A stretch of DNA of 9,635 nucleotides, from contig SKPY01000095.1 in the NCBI GenBank assembly GCA_007119305.1, positions 1 through 9,635 on the forward strand. Direction: 5' to 3'. Below the pieces are notes generated by a model. That model did not search any database. It worked only from the letters and a program-made list of their open reading frames with translations, and had not been told where the DNA came from. Shown piece after piece: positions 5,794 through 9,635 of the stretch (position 1 is its first letter; each line of letters opens with the position of its first letter). The translations under genes and the position numbers were made by a program. This DNA comes from Nitriliruptorales bacterium. Its GTDB lineage: Bacteria > Actinomycetota > Nitriliruptoria > Euzebyales > Egibacteraceae.

Positions 5794-7209
5794 GTGCACG
5801 CACGCGTGCTGGGCCTGGTCGCGGCCCTGGCGGTCCTGGTGGCGCTGCCCTCCGGAGCCGTCGTCGCGGCAGACGCGGCAGACCCCGAGGAGCGCCTCGA
5901 GGAGGTCGAGGAGGAGCTCGACCGCACGCGTGCGGGGCTCGAGGACATCGAGCAGGAGCGCGACGTGACGCTCGAGGACCTCGAGCGCCTCGACGCCGAG
6001 CTCGTCGAGCTCGACGCGAACCTGGCCGCCCTGCAGTCCGAGCTCGGGGTCGCGCAGACTGAGCTCGAGGACGCCGAGCGGCGCCTCGCCGCGACGACCT
6101 CCGAGCTCGCCGCCACCGAGCAGCGGCTCGCGGACACGCAGGACCGGCTGGACGACGAGCGCGACACGTTCGCCGACCGCACCAGGGCGTCGTTCATGTA
6201 CGGCGGTCCCGCCCAGATGTCGACCTCGATGTTCGACGCGGGCGACATGGCCCAGTTCGGGCGCGCGCTCCAGTACGTGCGGCAGGTGCTGGCCAGCGAC
6301 CGCGACCGCGTGCATCTCGTGAGCGGCTTCGTGCGCGAGATCGAGGCCGACACCGTCGAGCTCGGGGTGCTGCAGGAGCGCCAGGCCGACGAACAGGCGG
6401 CGGCCGAGCAGGAGCGCGACCGTGTGGCCGGGCTCGTGGAGGAGGAGCGCAGCCTGCGGGAGCAGGTCGCCGCGACCCGCGGGGAGCGCCAGGCGGCCCT
6501 GAACGCGCTCGACAGCGACCGGGAGCAGCACGTCGCGCTCCTCGACAGCCTCGAGGACGAGAGCGAGCGGCTGGAGGAGGAGCTGCGCCGGCTGGCCGAG
6601 GAGGAGCGCCGCCGCCGCGAGGAGGAGGAGCGCCGCCGCCAGGCCGAGGAGGAGCGCCGCCAGGCCGAGGAGGAACGCCGCCGCCAGGCCGAGGAGGAGC
6701 GCCGCCAGGAGGAGCAACGCCGCACCGCGGCCGCCGCCGACCGCCAGCAGCGCTCCAGCGCGAGCAGCAGCGGCGGTGGCAGCGCCAGCGCGTCGAGCGC
6801 GCCCGCGGCGGAGCAGCAGGCGCCTGCGGGCAGGCTGCAGCGGCCCGCTGACGGGCGCGTCACGAGCGGGTACGGCTACCGCATCCACCCGATCTTCGGC
6901 ACGCGCCGCTTCCACGCCGGGGTCGACTTCGGGGGCGGACACGGGGCACCGATCTACGCCGCGGAGGCGGGGACGGTCGTGAGCGCGGGCGCGCGTGGCG
7001 GCTACGGCATGACCATCGTCATCGACCACGGCCAGGGGTTGACGACGCTCTACGCGCACCAGTCGCGCTTCGCGGTCGCTGCCGGCCAGCGGGTCTCGCG
7101 CGGCCAGGTGATCGGCTACATCGGCGCGACCGGGGTCGCGACCGGGCCGCACCTGCACTTCGAGGTCCGCGTCAACGGCTCCACCCGCAACCCCATGAGC
7201 TACCTGTAA
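5794..7209 (+). CDS. Secreted coiled-coil M23 (LytM) peptidase, EnvC-like FtsEX partner
   Basis: A 471-residue exported protein. A signal peptide of about 25 residues ends near GAVVA/ADAAD. A Glu/Asp/Arg-rich coiled coil runs from about 28 to 260, followed by a strongly charged helix of Arg/Glu/Gln repeats (about 265-310), a Ser/Ala linker and a C-terminal M23 domain (about 352-471). The zinc and catalytic residues of LytM-type endopeptidases are all present with matching spacing: His374 and Asp378 (HAGVD), His422 (YAHQS), His453 and His455 (GPHLHFEV). It should therefore cut peptidoglycan cross-bridges itself, unlike E. coli EnvC, whose LytM domain is degenerate and only activates amidases. 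Coiled coil plus M23 domain directly after ftsEX strongly suggests regulation by the FtsX loop. The GTG at 5794 is set by AAGGAGG (5782-5788) five bases upstream; a TTG at 5776 would precede that site. Family is certain; the FtsEX link is inferred. Confidence 0.93.
   Translation: MHARVLGLVAALAVLVALPSGAVVAADAADPEERLEEVEEELDRTRAGLEDIEQERDVTLEDLERLDAELVELDANLAALQSELGVAQTELEDAERRLAATTSELAATEQRLADTQDRLDDERDTFADRTRASFMYGGPAQMSTSMFDAGDMAQFGRALQYVRQVLASDRDRVHLVSGFVREIEADTVELGVLQERQADEQAAAEQERDRVAGLVEEERSLREQVAATRGERQAALNALDSDREQHVALLDSLEDESERLEEELRRLAEEERRRREEEERRRQAEEERRQAEEERRRQAEEERRQEEQRRTAAAADRQQRSSASSSGGGSASASSAPAAEQQAPAGRLQRPADGRVTSGYGYRIHPIFGTRRFHAGVDFGGGHGAPIYAAEAGTVVSAGARGGYGMTIVIDHGQGLTTLYAHQSRFAVAAGQRVSRGQVIGYIGATGVATGPHLHFEVRVNGSTRNPMSYL
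6592..6723 (+). repeat. In-frame repeats encoding a Glu/Arg charged helix
   Basis: Within the M23 peptidase gene, near-identical 21- and 24-base units (CAG GCC GAG GAG GAG CGC CGC, with or without a third CGC) occur at 6640-6660, 6661-6684 and 6685-6705, with degenerate units on both sides. They encode QAEEERR or QAEEERRR, a pattern with i to i+4 salt bridges typical of a rigid single alpha helix. The copy number is likely to vary between strains. Confidence 0.85.
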
Positions 7210-7230
7210 CGGGCAGGCACCCCGTGCCCG
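7210..7230 (+). terminator. Hairpin immediately after the M23 peptidase gene
   Basis: CGGGCA (7210-7215) pairs with TGCCCG (7225-7230) across nine bases. A competing form pairs GGCAC (7216-7220) with GTGCC (7224-7228). It directly abuts the stop codon and has no T-run, so termination is possible but weakly supported. It lies 19 bases before the next start codon. Confidence 0.35.
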
Positions 7231-7249
7231 CGCGTGGCAGGCTGGCTCT

Positions 7250-8431
7250 ATGAGCCCCCGCGCGACCGTCGTCACCGCCGTGGCGCTCGTGCTCGTCCTC
7301 GTCACCAGCGTCGCGCTCGTGTCGTTCCAGCTGGGACGTGCAGCAGCGCCTGCGCCCACCGCAACCGACCCGGCTGAGGTCGACGCGGACTTCACGGTGC
7401 TCGAGGAGACCTACCGCCAGCTGTCCGAGGAGGCGGTGGACCCCCCGTCCTCGGAGGAGCTGCTGCGCGGCGCGATCGACGGCATGCTCGAAACGCTCGA
7501 CGACCCGCACGCCGTCTACTTCGACCCCGAGGCGTTCGAGCATTTCAACCGCCAGCTCGACGGCACCTTCTCGGGCGTCGGGCTCATGCTGGAGGAGGAC
7601 GAGGGGGGCCCGGTCGTCGTGAACGTGCTGCCCGCGACTCCGGCGGAGGAAGCGGGGGTGGAGATCGGCGAACGCATCGTGAGCGTCGACGGGCGCGACG
7701 TGCGGGACCTCCCGCTCCGGGACATCGTCGACCTCGTCACCGGCGAGGAGGGCACGGACGTGACCGTGGGGTTCGAGGAGGGCTCCGATGGGCCACGAGA
7801 GCTCGAGCTGACCCGCGCCGAGATCGACCTGCCGCTCGTCCAGGCGGAGCTGCTCGACGACGGCGTCGGACACGTGCACCTCATGGGCTTCTCCCAGGGC
7901 GCCGCCGACCGCGTGGCCGAGGCGGTCGACGAGCTCACGGCGCAGGGTGCGCAGGGGCTCGTGCTCGACCTGCGGCGCAACCCCGGGGGGCTGCTCAACC
8001 AGGCGGTCAGCGTCGCGAGCCTGTTCCTGGCCGAGGACGAGCCGGTCGTCACCGTGCGCGAGTCGGGCGGCGAGGAGCGGCCCATGCGCTCGAGCGGCGG
8101 TGACACCGACCTGCCGCTCGTCGTGCTCGTCGACCGCGGCAGCGCAAGTGCGAGCGAGATCCTCGCCGGGGCGTTGCAGGACGCGGGTCGCGCGGACGTT
8201 CTCGGCGAGCAGACGTTCGGCAAGGGCACGGTGCAGTCGGTGCGCACCTTGAGCGACGGCTCCGGGCTCAAGTTCACGACGGCGGAGTACCTGCTGCCCT
8301 CGGGCGTGTCGCTCGAAGGCACCGGCATCACCCCCGACCGTGAGATCGCCGAGGACGAGGATGCGCTCGTCGCCGCCGCCGACCTCGTGCGCGACCTCAT
8401 CGCCGCCGCCTCCCTCGCCCCCGCCGCGTAG
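7250..8431 (+). CDS. Membrane-anchored or secreted S41 (CtpA/Tsp-type) PDZ protease
   Basis: A 393-residue carboxy-terminal processing protease. Residues 6-28 form a hydrophobic signal or anchor segment (VVTAVALVLVLVTSVALV). An N-terminal cap follows, then a PDZ domain (about 107-185, including FSGVGLMLEEDEGGPVVVN and AGVEIGERIVSVDGRDV), then the S41 catalytic core. The Ser-Lys dyad is complete: Ser300 in GSASASEILAGAL and Lys325 in FGKGTVQ, with the E. coli Tsp spacing of +25, plus Asp311 at +11. Such proteases cleave at exposed C-termini in the envelope; in several phyla they sit beside envC-like genes and control cell-wall hydrolases. The ATG at 7250 has no visible Shine-Dalgarno, and CAGGCT ends six bases before it, so the message may be leaderless. 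It lies 40 bases after the M23 gene and may act on it or on other hydrolases, but the substrate is not deducible. Confidence 0.94.
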   Translation: MSPRATVVTAVALVLVLVTSVALVSFQLGRAAAPAPTATDPAEVDADFTVLEETYRQLSEEAVDPPSSEELLRGAIDGMLETLDDPHAVYFDPEAFEHFNRQLDGTFSGVGLMLEEDEGGPVVVNVLPATPAEEAGVEIGERIVSVDGRDVRDLPLRDIVDLVTGEEGTDVTVGFEEGSDGPRELELTRAEIDLPLVQAELLDDGVGHVHLMGFSQGAADRVAEAVDELTAQGAQGLVLDLRRNPGGLLNQAVSVASLFLAEDEPVVTVRESGGEERPMRSSGGDTDLPLVVLVDRGSASASEILAGALQDAGRADVLGEQTFGKGTVQSVRTLSDGSGLKFTTAEYLLPSGVSLEGTGITPDREIAEDEDALVAAADLVRDLIAAASLAPAA

Positions 8432-8438
8432 CCGGTTC

Positions 8439-8458
8439 CCGGACGGGCGCGCGTCCGG
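8439..8458 (+). terminator. GC-rich hairpin after the S41 protease gene, possible terminator
   Basis: CCGGACG (8439-8445) and CGTCCGG (8452-8458) form a perfect seven-pair stem with a six-base loop, seven bases after the stop codon. No T-run follows. It separates the peptidase genes from the smpB/ssrA pair, which has its own promoter-like element. Confidence 0.45.
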
Positions 8459-8512
8459 CACGGCCGGCATCTGCTACCCGCGTCCCGCCTGCGCCTGCGC
8501 GCGCACGGTCGC

Positions 8513-8518
8513 TAGGCT
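8513..8518 (+). promoter_or_regulatory. Possible -10 element for smpB (leaderless type)
   Basis: TAGGCT fits TANNNT and ends eight bases before the ATG of smpB (five before the alternative GTG). Transcription would start at or next to the start codon, which agrees with the absence of a Shine-Dalgarno. No clear -35 is visible. Confidence 0.4.
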
Positions 8519-8526
8519 TGCGCGTG

Positions 8527-9009
8527 ATGGGCAAGCGCAAGCGCGCCGGCGACGGCGCGGACACGATCGCGGTGAACCGCCGTGCGCGGTTCGACTACGA
8601 GATCCACGACACCGTGGAGGCCGGCCTTGTGCTCACCGGTACCGAGGTCAAGTCGCTGCGGGCCGGCAAGGCTTCGCTCCAGGAGGCGTTCGCGACCATC
8701 CGCGGTGGCGAGGCGTGGCTCGTGCAGGCGCACATCCCCGAGTACGAGTTCGGCAACCGCGCCAACCACGACCCGACGCGCCAGCGCAAGCTGCTGCTGC
8801 ACGCCGACGAGATCGCCGAGCTCGAGCGCTTCGCGGCCGAGCAGGGCCGTACCCTCGTGCCGCTGAAGCTGTACTGGAAGGACGGCCGGGCCAAGCTGCT
8901 CATCGGCCTCGGCACGGGCAAGGCCCGCCACGACAAGCGCGCCACGATGGCCAAGCGCGACGCCGACCGGGAGATCCAACGCGCGCTGGCGGCGCGTCAG
9001 CGGGGTTGA
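8527..9009 (+). CDS. smpB: SsrA-binding protein SmpB
   Basis: A 160-residue partner of tmRNA, the usual length. SmpB binds the tRNA-like part of tmRNA and brings it to ribosomes stalled on messages without a stop codon, starting trans-translation. Recognisable motifs in order: NRRARFDYEIHDTVEAGLVLTG, TEVKSLRAGKASLQEAF, PEYEFGNRANHDPTRQRKLLLH, and the basic tail KARHDKRATMAKRDADREIQ, which enters the empty mRNA channel. The ATG at 8527 is chosen; the GTG at 8524 and TTG at 8518 are in-frame alternatives adding one or three residues. No ribosome binding site is visible and a -10-like TAGGCT lies just upstream. The tmRNA gene ssrA follows 84 bases downstream on the same strand, a common pairing. 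Confidence 0.97.
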   Translation: MGKRKRAGDGADTIAVNRRARFDYEIHDTVEAGLVLTGTEVKSLRAGKASLQEAFATIRGGEAWLVQAHIPEYEFGNRANHDPTRQRKLLLHADEIAELERFAAEQGRTLVPLKLYWKDGRAKLLIGLGTGKARHDKRATMAKRDADREIQRALAARQRG

Positions 9010-9026
9010 CCGCCCTGACCGGGGCG

Positions 9027-9055
9027 CTGTCGCCGGGGCAGCGGGCGGCTACCAT
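9027..9055 (+). promoter_or_regulatory. Probable ssrA promoter
   Basis: TACCAT (9050-9055) fits TANNNT, and CTGTCG (9027-9032) lies 17 bases upstream, matching TTGACA at three of six positions. Expected initiation near 9062 would yield a precursor with about 30 extra 5' bases, to be trimmed (as by RNase P) to the mature G at 9094. Confidence 0.4.
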
Positions 9056-9093
9056 GGCAGCTCCGATCCCTGACAAGTGCATGGATCGCCTCC

Positions 9094-9452
9094 GGGGGTG
9101 AGTGGTTTCGACGGGTGTCGATCGGTCCCGGGAGAGCGAGCCGAGTAGCCCTGGTCACCTCGTAAATCTGCCCAGGGGACCTTATAGGTGCCGAAGACAA
9201 CTTCGCACTGGCGGCCTAACTAAGCCGTCCGTCCGCCCCGACCACCGCCTGAGGTTGGGGACCGGGCGTCGCAACCAGGCTCCACCGCGGACCTACCTTG
9301 CGGGTCCGCCGGGACACCAAACGCAAGGTACGGCTGCCGAGCCGCTTGGTTCCGGAGCGCGGCAGCCCGACAACCAGCCGGGACCTACGCTCGTAGCGCT
9401 CCTGAGGTCGAGGCATCCGGACGCGGGGTTCGACTCCCCGCCACCTCCACCA
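9094..9452 (+). ncRNA. ssrA: Transfer-messenger RNA (tmRNA, one-piece)
   Basis: A 359-base tmRNA (E. coli 363) that, charged with alanine and bound to SmpB, rescues stalled ribosomes and tags the incomplete protein for degradation. The 5' end GGGGGTG (9094-9100) pairs with CACCTCC (9442-9448), including a G·U third pair as in E. coli, followed by A and an encoded CCA (9450-9452). The D-arm-like GGTTTCGACGGG (9104-9115) and the T arm GGGGTTCGACTCCCC (9425-9439) are typical. The tag frame lies at 9190-9219. The GC-rich segment 9225-9415 has the complementary blocks expected of the pseudoknots (for example ACCTACCTTGCG with CGCAAGGTACGG). Ends are set by acceptor-stem pairing. Confidence 0.96.
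9190..9219 (+). other. tmRNA proteolysis-tag reading frame (AEDNFALAA)
   Basis: From the proposed resume codon GCC (9190-9192) the frame reads AEDNFALAA and stops at TAA 9217-9219. The ending ALAA is the ClpXP/ClpAP-type degradation signal found in many bacteria. The resume position is supported by ATAGGT just before it, sharing A at -4 and G at -3 with E. coli TTAGTC. Starting one codon earlier at GGT would add a Gly. With the Ala carried by tmRNA, the tag would be ten residues. Confidence 0.85.
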
Positions 9453-9461
9453 CCACACGCA

Positions 9462-9515
9462 GACGCCGCTCAGCGCGGGTCCGGGACCTTCCTCCCGAGG
9501 CCCGCCGGCGGCGTC
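9462..9515 (+). terminator. Large imperfect hairpin after ssrA, possible terminator
   Basis: GACGCCGC (9462-9469) and GCGGCGTC (9508-9515) pair perfectly. Inside, GCGGG (9475-9479) can pair with CCCGC (9501-9505). It begins ten bases after the tmRNA CCA end. No T-run follows. The remainder of the window to 9635 shows no supported gene. Confidence 0.35.
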
Positions 9516-9571
9516 GTCGCGGTTGGGGCCCGAGCCACGGTCGGATGCCCGCTGCCCAGGCCGGCATAGGT

Positions 9572-9585
9572 CCCGCGTACGCGGG
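9572..9585. repeat. 14-base perfect palindrome in the terminal intergenic stretch
   Basis: CCCGCGTACGCGGG is fully self-complementary. It could be a dimeric protein-binding site for a gene beyond the right edge, or chance in GC-rich DNA. A hairpin is less likely because the palindrome has no loop. Confidence 0.4.
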
Positions 9586-9635
9586 GTCCATCGGCCCTCC
9601 AACGCAGTGCCACCCGAGACGGGCCTAGCAGCGTC

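Noticed and set aside
6592..6723. CRISPR-like or mobile repeat array
   Set aside because: The repeats are in frame, lack unique spacers, and encode a periodic charged helix within the M23 peptidase gene.
4647..6863. 738-codon minus-strand open frame and other long antisense frames over ftsX and the M23 gene
   Set aside because: It reads as Ser/Arg low-complexity sequence mirroring the Glu/Arg repeats of the M23 gene. GC-rich third positions routinely keep antisense frames open. The plus-strand genes have signatures and ribosome binding sites.
9425..9452. Phage or integron attachment site at the 3' end of ssrA
   Set aside because: tmRNA 3' ends are common integration sites, but I see no second copy of the CCA-end sequence and no integrase in the 183 bases that follow.
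9102..9569. 155-codon plus-strand open frame over the end of the window
   Set aside because: It overlaps the tmRNA almost entirely and has no recognisable protein signature; the RNA evidence is much stronger.

Overview
The window is about 9.6 kb of very GC-rich DNA (roughly 70 % by eye) with strong G/C preference at third codon positions, GTG/TTG-type starts and several apparently leaderless genes. Gene content and order (an IdeR/DtxR-type iron repressor; prfB, ftsE, ftsX, smpB and ssrA in that order on one strand) point to Actinomycetota. The order prfB–ftsEX–smpB–ssrA is the one known from mycobacteria and their relatives. Two things suggest a deeper branch (Nitriliruptoria-, Euzebyales- or Acidimicrobiia-like) rather than Streptomyces or Mycobacterium: a programmed-frameshift prfB, and an EnvC-like M23 peptidase plus a CtpA-like S41 peptidase between ftsX and smpB. 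That placement is an inference; no species can be named.

Layout. Minus strand, 1-1993: an iron-dependent repressor (1331-1993) is followed 56 bases later by a short-form malic enzyme (60-1274). The malic enzyme stop overlaps, as GTGA, the possible start of a further gene that runs off the left edge. Plus strand, 2142-9009: a cysteine-free DsbA-fold protein (2142-2702), peptide release factor 2 with a +1 frameshift site (2772-3903), ftsE (4076-4762) overlapping ftsX (4752-5630), a secreted coiled-coil M23 peptidase (5794-7209), a membrane-anchored PDZ/S41 peptidase (7250-8431), and smpB (8527-9009). The tmRNA gene ssrA follows at 9094-9452. The last 183 bases contain no gene I can support, only inverted repeats.

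How it works together. FtsE and FtsX form an ABC-type transmembrane complex that, in other bacteria, switches on cell-wall hydrolases through a coiled-coil partner. The next gene encodes exactly such a protein, and its zinc-peptidase residues look intact. The S41 protease that follows is probably also envelope-located. prfB, smpB and ssrA serve translation termination and ribosome rescue. The repressor and malic enzyme may be one transcription unit. Most of the window is conserved core genome. I see no phage, transposon, CRISPR or clearly undescribed system; the points of interest are regulatory (RF2 frameshift, recurring TANNNT elements close to starts) and architectural (the ftsEX–M23–S41 cassette, the cysteine-less DsbA-like protein).
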